A stretch of 64,000 bases of DNA from Streptomyces alfalfae (GTDB taxonomy: Bacteria; Actinomycetota; Actinomycetes; Streptomycetales; Streptomycetaceae), in NCBI RefSeq assembly GCF_004127445.1, contig NZ_QEXM01000043.1:1-64000 (forward strand), written 5' to 3'. The position numbers and the translations under genes are program-made. Below are positions 9,569-18,151 of the stretch, piece after piece. Position 1 is the stretch's first letter. The number at the start of each line of letters is the position of its first letter. The notes beneath the pieces were generated by a model. That model saw only the letters and a program-made list of their open reading frames with translations, ran no database searches and was not told the origin of the DNA.

Positions 9569-9686
9569 AACCCGACCCGCATCGCCGGGGTATTCCGCAC
9601 ATCACAACAACACACCGATTGGCGCCAACCTTCCTTGCCTTTCCGTGAGTTGAGGGGCCGGTGGGGCGCCGGACCACGCATGAGCA

Positions 9687-9725
9687 CGACAGGCCCCGCC
9701 GGAGTGCGCCCGGCGGGGCCTGTCG
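9687..9725 (-). terminator. Strong terminator after the ABC exporter operon
   Basis: Perfect 16-bp stem (arms 9687-9702 and 9710-9725) with a 7-nt loop. It lies about 50 bp downstream of the minus-strand ATPase stop. It separates the exporter operon from the hopanoid operon. Confidence 0.85.
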
Positions 9726-9776
9726 TCGAACGGGTGAAGCCCGATGGCGCAAATGGGCTACTTGCCCATCCGCCGT

Positions 9777-10574
9777 CTACTTGCCCGTGAACTTCTCGTA
9801 CTCCTTGATGACCTCGTCGGTCGGGCCGTCCATCCGCAGCTCGCCGCGCTCCAGCCACAGCACCCGGTCGCAGGTGTCACGGATGGACTTGTTGTTGTGG
9901 CTGACCAGGAAGACCGTGCCGGCCTCCTTGCGCAGCTCGCGGATGCGGGCCTCGGAGCGCTTCTGGAACTTGCGGTCACCGGTGGCGAGCGCCTCGTCGA
10001 TCATCAGGACGTCGTGGTCCTTGGCCGCCGCGATGGAGAAGCGCAGCCGGGCCGCCATGCCGGAGGAGTACGTGCGCATCGGCAGGGTGATGAAGTCGCC
10101 CTTCTCGTTGATGCCGGAGAAGTCGACGATGTCCTGGTAGCGCTCCTTGATCTGCTCGCGGGACATGCCCATCGCCAGACCGCCGAGGATGACGTTCCGC
10201 TCACCGGTCAGGTCGTTCATCAGGGCCGCGTTCACCCCGAGCAGCGAGGGCTGGCCGTCGGTGTAGACCTTGCCCTTCTCCGCGGGGAGCAGCCCCGCGA
10301 TGGCGCGGAGCAGGGTGGACTTGCCCGAGCCGTTGGAGCCGATGAGGCCGATGGCCTCGCCGCGGTAGGCGGTGAAGCTGACGCCGCGCACGGCGTGCAC
10401 CTTGCGGACACCGCGCTCCTCGCCGCGCCGGAGCATGCGGCTCAGGGCGGAGGTGGCGCTGCCCTTGCCCGTCCGCGCGCCGTTGACGCGGTAGACGATG
10501 TGCAGCTCGTCGGCGATGACGGTGGGGATGTGCCCCCTGTCGGTGATCTTCGCGTCCGTCTTGTCGTCAGCCAC
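9777..10574 (-). CDS. ABC exporter ATPase (TagH/Wzt type)
   Basis: 265-aa ATPase of the polysaccharide/teichoic-acid export class. Walker A is GSNGSGKST at 79-87, the signature is YSSGM at 169-173 and Walker B is VLMIDE at 189-194. The YSSGM signature and the EALATGD run after Walker B are typical of TagH and RfbE/Wzt rather than importers. There is no C-terminal glycan-recognition extension, so it is the short form. GTG 10574 overlaps the permease gene by 8 bp. It would energise the permease at 10567-11505. The substrate is unknown and is discussed with the locus. Confidence 0.88.
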   Translation of the reverse strand: MADDKTDAKITDRGHIPTVIADELHIVYRVNGARTGKGSATSALSRMLRRGEERGVRKVHAVRGVSFTAYRGEAIGLIGSNGSGKSTLLRAIAGLLPAEKGKVYTDGQPSLLGVNAALMNDLTGERNVILGGLAMGMSREQIKERYQDIVDFSGINEKGDFITLPMRTYSSGMAARLRFSIAAAKDHDVLMIDEALATGDRKFQKRSEARIRELRKEAGTVFLVSHNNKSIRDTCDRVLWLERGELRMDGPTDEVIKEYEKFTGK

Positions 10575-11505
10575 GGCCGTAACGCTCCTCAGCCTTCCAG
10601 AAGTACACGAAGCCGACCACGCCGATCACGACGGCCCAGCCGATGGCGAAGGCCCACACGTGCGGCGGCAGGTAGGAGGAGCCGTACTTGTCGATCATGG
10701 CGAAGCGGATCAGGTCCATGTAGATGGAGGCCGGGTTCCACTGGAGCACGTCGCCGACCCAGCCGGGCACGCCCTCCTTGGTCGCGAGCATCGCCGGGAT
10801 GCTGAACATGACGCCGGAGGCGTACATCCAGGTCCGCATCACGAACGGCATGAGCTGCGCCAGGTCGGGCGTCTTGCTGCCCATCCGGGCGAAGATCAGC
10901 GCCAGGCCCATGTTGAAGGCGAACTGCAGGATCAGCGCGGGCAGCACCAGGAGCCAGGACAGAGCGGGGAAGATCCCGAACGCGCACATGATCACGACGA
11001 GCACGATCATCGAGAACAGCAGCTGCTGGAGCTGCTGGAGCGCGAAGGAGATCGGCAGCGAGGCCCGCGGGAAGTGCAGGGCCCTGACGAGGCCGAGGTT
11101 CCCGGAGATCGCCCGCACGCCCGCCATGACCGAGCTCTGCGTGAACGTGAAGACGAAGACGCCCGTCACGAGGAACGGCACGTAGATGTCGTGCGGGATG
11201 CCCTCCCTGGCACCGAGCAGCAGGCCGAAGATGAAGAAGTAGACCGCCGCGTTCAGCAGCGGGGTCGCCACCTGCCAGAGCTGGCCGAGCTTGGCCTGGC
11301 TGTACTGGGCGGTCAACTTCGCCTGGGAGAAGGCGAGGATGAAGTGGCGCCGCCCCCAGAGCTGGCGGACGTACTCGAAAAGTCCGGGCCGTGCGCCGCT
11401 GACGGTCAGACCGTACTTGGCGGCGAGCTCGGCGCGGGAGAGCCCGTCATCGGGCGACGGGGGCGCGCTCACCGCGACTCCGCCGTCATGCGTTGTCTCA
11501 CTCAC
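10567..11505 (-). CDS. ABC-2 type exporter permease (TagG type)
   Basis: 312-aa integral membrane protein with about six transmembrane segments after a roughly 60-residue cytoplasmic N-terminus. The amphipathic stretch around QYSQAKLGQLWQ, before the first membrane span, is typical of TagG/Wzm-family polysaccharide permeases. The start is GTG 11505; no strong ribosome site is visible. It is translationally coupled to the ATPase gene. Together they should flip a lipid-linked glycan or phosphopolymer across the membrane. Confidence 0.87.
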   Translation of the reverse strand: MSETTHDGGVAVSAPPSPDDGLSRAELAAKYGLTVSGARPGLFEYVRQLWGRRHFILAFSQAKLTAQYSQAKLGQLWQVATPLLNAAVYFFIFGLLLGAREGIPHDIYVPFLVTGVFVFTFTQSSVMAGVRAISGNLGLVRALHFPRASLPISFALQQLQQLLFSMIVLVVIMCAFGIFPALSWLLVLPALILQFAFNMGLALIFARMGSKTPDLAQLMPFVMRTWMYASGVMFSIPAMLATKEGVPGWVGDVLQWNPASIYMDLIRFAMIDKYGSSYLPPHVWAFAIGWAVVIGVVGFVYFWKAEERYGRG

Positions 11506-11600
11506 GAGTGGAAACTTTCGTCTTCAGATGCGCAGCCGGTCGGGCGTAGGCGTGGGCCAGGGACCGGGGTATGGCCCAGATGGTGTCAGACCCGAGCTTG

Positions 11601-12512
11601 TCAGATGACGGGAGGTCGGCCCAGTCGGGTCAGCCGCCACACCGTACGCCACTTCATGGGCCTGCGCGGGCCGCAGGGCGTGCTCCAGCCCTCCTTGAAA
11701 CCGCCGAACCAGGCCTTCAGGGCGGGGCCCGAGGGACGCCGGGCGAGGGTCAGGAGCATCCAGACGCCGAGGTAGACCGGGACGAGGAGCGCCGGCAGGT
11801 TGCGGCGGGCCAGCCAGACGCGGTTGCGGGCCACCATGCGGTGGTAGACCGCGTGCCGCGAGGGGGCCGTCGTGGGGTGCAGGAGCACCATGTCGGAGCG
11901 GTAGTCGATCATCCAGCCCGCGTTCAGCGCGCGCCAGGCGAGGTCGGTCTCCTCGTGGGCGTAGAAGAACTCGCCCGGGAGCGGACCCACCTCTTCGATG
12001 ACCTTGGTGCGCACCGCGTTGGCCCCGCCGAGGAACGTCGTCACGCGGGAGGAACGCATCGGGTCCGAGGCCCGCAGGCGCGGCACGTGGCGCCGCTGGG
12101 TCTCGCCCGTGTCGGGGTCGGCGATGCGGAAGCTGACGATGCCGAGCCTCGGGTCGGCGGCGAACGCCTCGCGGCAGAGCAGCGCCGTGTCGCTGTGGGC
12201 CAGGAGGCCGTCGTCGTCGAGGAAGAGCAGGATGTCGACGTCCGTGCCGCCGGGGCCGAACGCCTCGATGCCGACGTTGCGGCCGCCGGGGATGCCGAGG
12301 TTCTCGGGCAGCTCGACCGTGCGTACCCCTTCGGGGACGTCCGGCACGGGGGCGCCGTTGCCGACCACGACCACCTCGACCGGGTCGCCGTCCTGCTTGG
12401 CGACGGAGTCGAGGAGGGCGCGCAGCTCCTGGGGCCGGTTGCCCATCGTGATGATGACGGCGCCGACCTTCAGCTGCTGGGCCGAGGAGCCCGGGATGCT
12501 GGGGGTGCTCAC
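11601..12512 (-). CDS. GT2-family glycosyltransferase
   Basis: 303-aa GT-A fold transferase. The N-terminus has the nucleotide-sugar entry strand GAVIITMGNRP. The metal-binding site is FLDDDG and the base region is FFYAHEETDLAWR, as in rhamnosyl- or galactosyl-type GT2 enzymes. Weakly hydrophobic segments near residues 250-275 suggest membrane attachment. The start GTG 12512 overlaps the upstream stop as GTGA. It sits between a CDP-alcohol transferase and the exporter, so it probably adds a sugar to the exported product. Donor and acceptor are unknown. Confidence 0.85.
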   Translation of the reverse strand: MSTPSIPGSSAQQLKVGAVIITMGNRPQELRALLDSVAKQDGDPVEVVVVGNGAPVPDVPEGVRTVELPENLGIPGGRNVGIEAFGPGGTDVDILLFLDDDGLLAHSDTALLCREAFAADPRLGIVSFRIADPDTGETQRRHVPRLRASDPMRSSRVTTFLGGANAVRTKVIEEVGPLPGEFFYAHEETDLAWRALNAGWMIDYRSDMVLLHPTTAPSRHAVYHRMVARNRVWLARRNLPALLVPVYLGVWMLLTLARRPSGPALKAWFGGFKEGWSTPCGPRRPMKWRTVWRLTRLGRPPVI

Positions 12513-13288
12513 TTCAACCTGCTCGATACGAGGATGGACACGAGGTGGAGCAGGGTCTGCAGCAGCGCGATGCCCGCGAGGACCGCCACACCGAGGCGCG
12601 AGAAGAACAGGTCGCCCCGGGCCTGGTCCACGATCGCTATGAGCAGGATCAGCAGGGACGCCTCGACCCCGAGGATGAGCCGGTGGAACTTCAGCGCGGC
12701 GGCGGCCCTGCGGGCCAGCGCCATGCCGGAGGAGCGCGGCTCGGCCGCGGACTCCTTGACCGGCTCCTTGCCCGTCTGGTGGCGGGCCACGCCGACGAGG
12801 TCGGTCTCGGCCTTGATCAGGATCGCGCCGAGGGCGGCCAGGGTGCCGAGGAAGGCCCACAGCCAGTCGATGCGTCCGGAGCCCCAGATGTCGGCGGCGC
12901 GCAGACCGAAGCCGACCAGGACCGCGGCGTCGCACAGGTAGGCGGCCACGCGGTCCAGGTAGACCCCGGACATCGAGTACTGCTTCTTCCAGCGGGCGAT
13001 CTCGCCGTCCACGCAGTCGAGCAGCAGGTAGAGCTGGACCGCGACCACGCCGAGCACCGCGCCCGTGATGCCCGGCACGAGCAGGGCGGGGGCGGCGAGG
13101 GCGCCGGCGACGGTCATCACGTAGGTCAGCTGGTTGGGCGTGACCCGCGTGTTCACCAGGTGCCGGTCGATGCGCAGGGAGACCTCGCGCATGTAGAGCC
13201 GGCCGGCCCAGTGTTCGCCGCTCCGCCGGTCCTTCACGCCCGGGGGGTGGACGACCGGGCGTAGCTCAGCTACCGATGGCTTTTGCAT
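12509..13288 (-). CDS. CDP-alcohol phosphatidyltransferase family protein with altered motif
   Basis: 259-aa membrane protein of the CDP-alcohol phosphotransferase family. The family motif is D-x2-DG-x2-AR-x8-G-x3-D-x3-D. Here it reads DCVDGEIAR then GVYLDRVAA: the last Asp, usually the catalytic base, is replaced by Ala. The enzyme may be inactive, use a different base, or be misaligned at this point. ATG 13288 lies inside the end of the preceding gene (23-bp overlap). Several hydrophobic segments follow the motif. The paralogue at 15052 keeps the full motif. Confidence 0.85.
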   Translation of the reverse strand: MQKPSVAELRPVVHPPGVKDRRSGEHWAGRLYMREVSLRIDRHLVNTRVTPNQLTYVMTVAGALAAPALLVPGITGAVLGVVAVQLYLLLDCVDGEIARWKKQYSMSGVYLDRVAAYLCDAAVLVGFGLRAADIWGSGRIDWLWAFLGTLAALGAILIKAETDLVGVARHQTGKEPVKESAAEPRSSGMALARRAAAALKFHRLILGVEASLLILLIAIVDQARGDLFFSRLGVAVLAGIALLQTLLHLVSILVSSRLK

Positions 13289-14330
13289 AGTCGGCGTATG
13301 CGTCCCTGATCTGGTCGGTGGACAGGTCGAGGTGTTCGAGGATCGTGTAGCGGCCCGGACGGGTCTGCGGAGCGAACTCCACGACCTCGACGAACTCGTC
13401 CACGGTGAAGCCGATCTCCTCCGGCAGCACGGGCAGGCCGTGCCTGCGCAGCACCGAGGCCATGTACGCCGACTCCTCGCGGGCACCGCGCAGGTGCATC
13501 GCGAAGGCCGCGCCCAGACCGCACTGCTCGCCGTGGCTGGCGGCGCGCTTGGGGAAGAGGAGGTCGAAGGCGTGGTTGATCTCGTGGCAGGCGCCGGACG
13601 CCGGACGGGAGTCACCCGAGACCGACATGGCGATGCCGGTGAGGACCAGCCCCTCGGCGAGGACCTGGAGGAAGGCGTCGTCGCCGACGCCGCCGGGGTG
13701 GCGCAGCACGGCCTCGCCGGCCTGGCGGGCCATGGCGGCGGCGAGGCCGTCGATGTCCTCGCCGCGCTCGCGGGCCGCGAGCTCCCAGTCGGCGATCGCG
13801 GAGATGTTGGACAGCGCGTCGCCGATGCCGGAGCGGACGAAGCGGACGGGCGCCTCACGGATCACGTCGAGGTCGATGACGACCGCGATGGGGTTCGGCA
13901 CGCCGTACGAACCGCGGCCCGCGTCGTTGTCGAGCGTCGCGACCGGGGAGCAGAGGCCGTCGTGCGACAGGTTCGTCGCGACGGCGACCAGCGGCAGCCC
14001 CACGCGCGCCGCGGCGAACTTGGCGCAGTCGATGATCTTGCCGCCGCCGAGGCCGACGACCGCGTCGTAGCGGCCCCTCTTCATGGCGTCGGCGAGCTTG
14101 ATGGCGTCGTCCAGCGTGCCACCGCCCACCTCGAACCACTCGGCGCCGGGCAGCGACGGCATGAGGCGGTCCCGCAGGACCGCGCCGGAGCCGCCGCTGA
14201 TGGCGATGGCGAGCTTGCCGGTCGACGAGCAGATCCGCTGGTCGGCGAGGACACCGGCCAGGTCGTTGAGCGCCCCCGGCCGGATGTCGACGACGACCGG
14301 CGAGGGGATGAGCCTCGTCAGTACTGGCAC
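13266..14330 (-). CDS. Glycerol-1-phosphate dehydrogenase-like (AraM/EgsA family) dehydrogenase
   Basis: 354-aa metal- and NAD(P)-dependent dehydrogenase. It shows GLGGGKIIDCAKF for nucleotide binding, TNLSHDGLCSP as seen in G1P dehydrogenases, and two likely metal histidines in CHEINHAFD and ASHGEQ. Family members reduce DHAP to sn-glycerol-1-phosphate, or related keto-polyol phosphates. Next to a nucleotidyltransferase and CDP-alcohol transferases, it probably makes the polyol phosphate that is activated with CTP. GTG 14330 has GGGAG 5 nt upstream and lies just inside the end of the nucleotidyltransferase gene. The exact substrate is inferred. Confidence 0.85.
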   Translation of the reverse strand: MPVLTRLIPSPVVVDIRPGALNDLAGVLADQRICSSTGKLAIAISGGSGAVLRDRLMPSLPGAEWFEVGGGTLDDAIKLADAMKRGRYDAVVGLGGGKIIDCAKFAAARVGLPLVAVATNLSHDGLCSPVATLDNDAGRGSYGVPNPIAVVIDLDVIREAPVRFVRSGIGDALSNISAIADWELAARERGEDIDGLAAAMARQAGEAVLRHPGGVGDDAFLQVLAEGLVLTGIAMSVSGDSRPASGACHEINHAFDLLFPKRAASHGEQCGLGAAFAMHLRGAREESAYMASVLRRHGLPVLPEEIGFTVDEFVEVVEFAPQTRPGRYTILEHLDLSTDQIRDAYADYAKAIGS

Positions 14331-15055
14331 GCGATCTCCCGCCCCTTGGCCAGGTCGTCGTGGTTGTCGATCTCGACCCACTTGACGTCGCCGATCGGGG
14401 CCACGTCGACCTTGAAGCCACGGTTGACGAGCTCCTGGTAGCCGTCCTCGTAGTAGAGGTCGGGGTCGCGCTCGAAGGTGGTCTTCAGGGCGTCGGCCAG
14501 CTCGTCGGCGGCGGAGCCCTCGATGAGGGTGACGCCGATGTACTCGCCGGTGGCCTCGGAGGGGTCCATCAGCTTGGTGATGCGCCGCACGCCCTTGGCG
14601 TCGTCGACGATGACCTTCATCTCCTCGTCGGCGAGCTGCTTCACCGTGTCGAGGGCGAGGATGATCTTCTGGCCGTTGCCGCGCGCGGCGAGCAGCGTCT
14701 TCTCGACGGAGACCGGGTGCACGGTGTCGCCGTTGGCGAGGATCACGTCGTGCTTGATGGCGTCACGGCCGCACCACAGGGAGTAGGCGTTGTTCCACTC
14801 CTCGGCCTTGTCGTTGTCGATCAGCGTGAGCTTGAGGTTGTACTTCGCCTCAAGGGCGGCCTTGCGCTCGTAGACGGCTTCCTTCTTGTAGCCGACGATG
14901 ATCGCGACCTCGGTGAGACCGATCTCGGCGAAGTTGCCGAGCGTCAGGTCGAGGATCGTGGTCTCCCCGTCGACGGGCACCAGAGCCTTGGGCAGCGTGT
15001 CCGTGTAGGGACGAAGACGCCGTCCGGCGCCTGCGGCAAGGACGAGGCCGATCAT
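14318..15055 (-). CDS. Nucleotidyltransferase (phosphocholine/polyol-phosphate cytidylyltransferase-like)
   Basis: 245-aa nucleotidyltransferase of the sugar-phosphate type. The N-terminal LAAGAGRRLRPYT loop binds the NTP and LPKALVPV carries the catalytic lysine. ANGDTV supplies a metal aspartate and VEIDNHDDL ends the fold. The sequence resembles LicC-like cytidylyltransferases, which make CDP-activated alcohols. Start ATG 15055 overlaps the upstream stop (ATGA). Its neighbours suggest it charges the product of the glycerol-1-phosphate dehydrogenase-like enzyme. CTP specificity is inferred. Confidence 0.85.
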   Translation of the reverse strand: MIGLVLAAGAGRRLRPYTDTLPKALVPVDGETTILDLTLGNFAEIGLTEVAIIVGYKKEAVYERKAALEAKYNLKLTLIDNDKAEEWNNAYSLWCGRDAIKHDVILANGDTVHPVSVEKTLLAARGNGQKIILALDTVKQLADEEMKVIVDDAKGVRRITKLMDPSEATGEYIGVTLIEGSAADELADALKTTFERDPDLYYEDGYQELVNRGFKVDVAPIGDVKWVEIDNHDDLAKGREIACQY

Positions 15056-16860
15056 GCGGGTTCTCCTTCATCGTGTACGGCGGGTGCGCCGCGCTTGTGA
15101 GCGGTCACCCAGAAGCGGATGCTCTCGACGAGCACCACCAGTGCCACGGCCACGGCGAGTGCCGTGAGCGCGACGGTGAAATCTGTGGCGGGCAGCAGGG
15201 CCGCGGCCAGCGCGACCACGAGGGTCCTGCCTTCCTGGCCGCCGATCGCCCCCACCAGCCAGCGCGGGGGTGCGCCGGTGCCGCCCTTGATGCGGTACAC
15301 CGTGTCGTAGTGATGGTAGGCGACCGCGGACACCAGCCCGAAAGCCGCCGGCAGCGCCCCGTTCACGTCGGCTTTGGCCGCGAGGACGAGGATCGTGCCG
15401 TACTCGGCCGCCCGGAAGAACGGCGGCGCCAGCCAGTCGAGGGGGCCCTTGAGGGGCCGCGCGAGCGCCAGGCCGCTGAGCGCGACGTAGATCACCGCAC
15501 CGACGACCACCCAGGAGCTGCCGTACGAGGTGAACGCGGCCACGGCGACGACCACCGCGCCGCCGACGAAGGCGATGACGGGCGCGGGCAGCGGCCGGGG
15601 GCTCCGCAGGGCGGCGAAGGACCGGGCGAGCGAGCCGCCGTCGGCGAGGTCGGCGAGCGCCCGCGCGGCCCGGTCGGTGCGGGCGGCCTTGCGGGTCACC
15701 GAGCGCAGGACGCGGCCCGCGGTGGTGTAGCAGGCGGCGAGGGCGCAGCCGATGAGCAGGACGACGAGCGTGACACGCGGGGTGGTGACCGCGGTGAGCA
15801 CGGCGATCATCGCCCAGCGCTCGCCGATGGGCAGCACGATCATCCGGCGCAGCCAGACCGTCCAGCCGACGCTGTCGAGCCTGTCGGAGAGGGCGGCGGT
15901 GGGGCTGGTGTTGCCACCGGCGGTCGCGCTGTCGGCGTTCGCCTCGTTGAAGGAGAAGTCCACGACGTGCCGGCAGGTCTGCAGGACCATCGCGCCGAGC
16001 GCGAGCGCCCAGACGTCGTCGCCGCCCCGCGCCGCGCCGAGCGCGAGCCCCGCGTAGTACGCGTACTCCTTGGCACGGTCGAAGGTCGCGTCGAGCCAGG
16101 CGCCGAGCGTGGAGTACTGCAGGGAGTAGCGGGCGAGCTGGCCGTCCGTGCAGTCCAGGACGAAGGAGAGGAGCAGCAGCGCACCGGCCGCGACGAAGCC
16201 GCCGCGCGTGCCGGTCGCCGCGCAGCCCGCCGCGATCAGGGCGGTGATCAGTGAGGCGGTGGTGACCTGGTTCGGGGTCAGTCCCCGGCGCGCGCACCAG
16301 CGGGCGAGGTAGCGCGAGTAGGGGGAGATGCAGTACGTGGTGAAGAAGCCGTCCCTGGCCTTGACCGCGCTCCGCAGGCGTACGGCCTCGTCGTCGACGG
16401 CGGCGACGGCCTGCCGGGCCTCGTTGCGGGTCTGCGGGTCGGTGGGCACGGTGGCGACGAGGGTGCCGAGGTCGGGGCGGTGCACGACGGCGGCGCCGGA
16501 CTCCATGGCCGCGGCGATGTCGTCGGGGAGCGCGTCGAGGGTCGCCACGCCGCCGTGGGCCGCGGCGCTCGCCCGCAGGGCGCGGGTCAGCTCCTGGCGG
16601 GCCTCGGGCTTGGCCGTGACCGCGCCGGGCACCGCCGACGCGGCGAAGCGGGGGTCGGTGAGGGCGAGGCGCAGGGCGTGGACGTGGCCGACGAAGCGCG
16701 TGTCGACGACGGCGACCCGCTGTCCGGCCGGCACGGCGGCGAGCAGCGTCTCGGCGTCCGCCGCGTCGGAGGCGACCCGCACGTCGAAGCCGAGGGACCG
16801 CAAGTCACCTTCGAGCGGCGACCCGGGTACCGGCTGACCGGTGAGGATGGCGGTCGACAG
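15052..16860 (-). CDS. CDP-alcohol phosphotransferase fused to N-terminal domain and DUF5941-like C-terminus
   Basis: About 602 aa in three parts. Residues 1-160 look like a soluble nucleotidyltransferase-like domain. The middle CDP-alcohol phosphotransferase has the complete motif, DCTDGQLARYSLQYS then GAWLDATFD. The C-terminus is hydrophobic and DUF5941-like. The frame closes at a stop just upstream of 16860, and no ATG, GTG or TTG exists before TTG 16803. A CTG at 16858-16860 lies 9 nt after AAGGAG and would begin STAILTGQPVPG, so a CTG start is proposed; TTG 16803 is the fallback (583 aa). It is the first gene of the export locus. Confidence 0.8.
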   Translation of the reverse strand: MSTAILTGQPVPGSPLEGDLRSLGFDVRVASDAADAETLLAAVPAGQRVAVVDTRFVGHVHALRLALTDPRFAASAVPGAVTAKPEARQELTRALRASAAAHGGVATLDALPDDIAAAMESGAAVVHRPDLGTLVATVPTDPQTRNEARQAVAAVDDEAVRLRSAVKARDGFFTTYCISPYSRYLARWCARRGLTPNQVTTASLITALIAAGCAATGTRGGFVAAGALLLLSFVLDCTDGQLARYSLQYSTLGAWLDATFDRAKEYAYYAGLALGAARGGDDVWALALGAMVLQTCRHVVDFSFNEANADSATAGGNTSPTAALSDRLDSVGWTVWLRRMIVLPIGERWAMIAVLTAVTTPRVTLVVLLIGCALAACYTTAGRVLRSVTRKAARTDRAARALADLADGGSLARSFAALRSPRPLPAPVIAFVGGAVVVAVAAFTSYGSSWVVVGAVIYVALSGLALARPLKGPLDWLAPPFFRAAEYGTILVLAAKADVNGALPAAFGLVSAVAYHHYDTVYRIKGGTGAPPRWLVGAIGGQEGRTLVVALAAALLPATDFTVALTALAVAVALVVLVESIRFWVTAHKRGAPAVHDEGEPA

Positions 16861-17013
16861 ACGAACTCACTCCTTGATTCCCGGCACGGCTCGCGCCGGG
16901 CACGTGCGTAAGGGGGCGCCCCTGGCCACACGGCCGGGCGGCACGTCGGCAGAGGCTATCGGATGCCGGGAAGCGGGCGTTCACCACCCGTTCACGCCCC
17001 GTAAGGGCGGCCT

Positions 17014-17032
17014 GCGAGGGCCCGGCCCTCGC
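17014..17032. repeat. Perfect inverted repeat in the galE/DUF5941 divergent gap
   Basis: GCGAGGGCC and GGCCCTCGC separated by one base. CGTTCAC also recurs three times nearby (about 16978, 16990 and 17101). It lies in the 277-bp divergent control region; function unknown. Confidence 0.5.
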
Positions 17033-17137
17033 GATCATCATGGTGGATGGGGGGCCGCGGCCACAAACCGCGCCCGCACCACGCCCGGCTTGCCCCAGAG
17101 CGTTCACCCGGGGCGCCGGGTCATAGGGTGGTCGCCC

Positions 17138-18142
17138 ATGACATGGCTGATCACAGGCGGAGCGGGATACATCGGGGCACATGTGGCGCGGGTCATGGCC
17201 GACGCCGGGGAGGACGTCGTCGTCCTCGACGACGTCTCGTCGGGCGTTCCGGGGCGGCTGCCCGCGGACATCCCCCTGATCAAGGGCTCCTCGCTGGACG
17301 GCGGCCTGCTGCGCCGGATCTTCGCCGAGCACGGTGTCACCGGTGTGGTGCACCTCGCGGCCCGCAAGCAGGTCGGCGAGTCGGTGGAGCAGCCGCTGCG
17401 CTACTACCGGGAGAATCTCGGCGGCCTGACCACGCTCCTCGAAGCGGTGGCCGAGGCCGGGGTGAAGCGGTTCGTCTTCTCCTCGTCCGCGGCGGTGTAC
17501 GGCAACCCGCCGGACGGGGACCTCGTCGGCGAGGACACGCCGTGCGCGCCGGTCAGCCCCTACGGGGAGACGAAGCTCGCCGGTGAGTGGCTGGTGCGGG
17601 CGGCGGGCCGGGCGCACGGCATCGCGACGGTGTGCCTGCGCTACTTCAACGTGGCGGGCGCCGCCGCCCCCGAGCTCGCGGACACCGGGGTCTACAACGT
17701 GGTCCCGATGGTCTTCGACCGCCTCACCCGCGACGAGGCGCCGCGGATCTTCGGCGACACCCACCCCACCCCGGACGGCACCTGCGTACGGGACTACATC
17801 CACGTGTCCGACCTCGCCGACGCCCATCTGGCGGCGGCGCGCAGGCTCGCGCGGGGCGCCGAGGGCGACCTCACGGTGAACATCGGGCGCGGCGAGGGCG
17901 TTTCCGTACGCGAACTGATCGACCTCATCGGCGAGGTCACCGGCGACGACAGGCCCGCGCTCGTCGAGCCCGCACGCGCGGGCGACGCGCCGCGTGCCGT
18001 GGCCGACGCGCGGCTCGCCGCGCGGGAGCTGGACTGGCGGGCCGGGCGCTCGGTGCGCGAGATGGTCGAGTCGGCGTGGGCGGGGTGGTGTCTGCATCAC
18101 CCCGAGGCGCGCCGCGACCGCTCGGGAGCATGGGGCGGCTGA
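17138..18142 (+). CDS. galE: UDP-glucose 4-epimerase (GalE-like)
   Basis: 334-aa short-chain dehydrogenase/epimerase that interconverts UDP-glucose and UDP-galactose. The NAD motif TGGAGYIG is at residues 6-13, the catalytic Ser is in FSSSAAVYG and the YxxxK pair is in PYGETK. A C-terminal NIGRGEGVSV segment is as in GalE. ATG 17138 follows GGGTGG by 7 nt. It is divergent from the export locus and may supply UDP-galactose for the GT2 enzyme; this link is an inference. Other UDP-sugar epimerase specificities are possible. Confidence 0.85.
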   Translation: MTWLITGGAGYIGAHVARVMADAGEDVVVLDDVSSGVPGRLPADIPLIKGSSLDGGLLRRIFAEHGVTGVVHLAARKQVGESVEQPLRYYRENLGGLTTLLEAVAEAGVKRFVFSSSAAVYGNPPDGDLVGEDTPCAPVSPYGETKLAGEWLVRAAGRAHGIATVCLRYFNVAGAAAPELADTGVYNVVPMVFDRLTRDEAPRIFGDTHPTPDGTCVRDYIHVSDLADAHLAAARRLARGAEGDLTVNIGRGEGVSVRELIDLIGEVTGDDRPALVEPARAGDAPRAVADARLAARELDWRAGRSVREMVESAWAGWCLHHPEARRDRSGAWGG

Positions 18143-18151
18143 GGCCGCAGG

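Larger units (their letters stand above)
9412..9776. other. Intergenic region: hopanoid operon promoter side and exporter terminator
   Basis: 365 bp without a convincing gene. It holds the control region of hpnC (minus strand), a GTACA..TGTAC dyad at 9551-9568, a perfect TTGGCGCCAA palindrome at 9619-9628 and the strong hairpin that ends the exporter operon at 9687-9725. No clear -35/-10 pair for hpnC could be fixed by eye. Confidence 0.7.
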
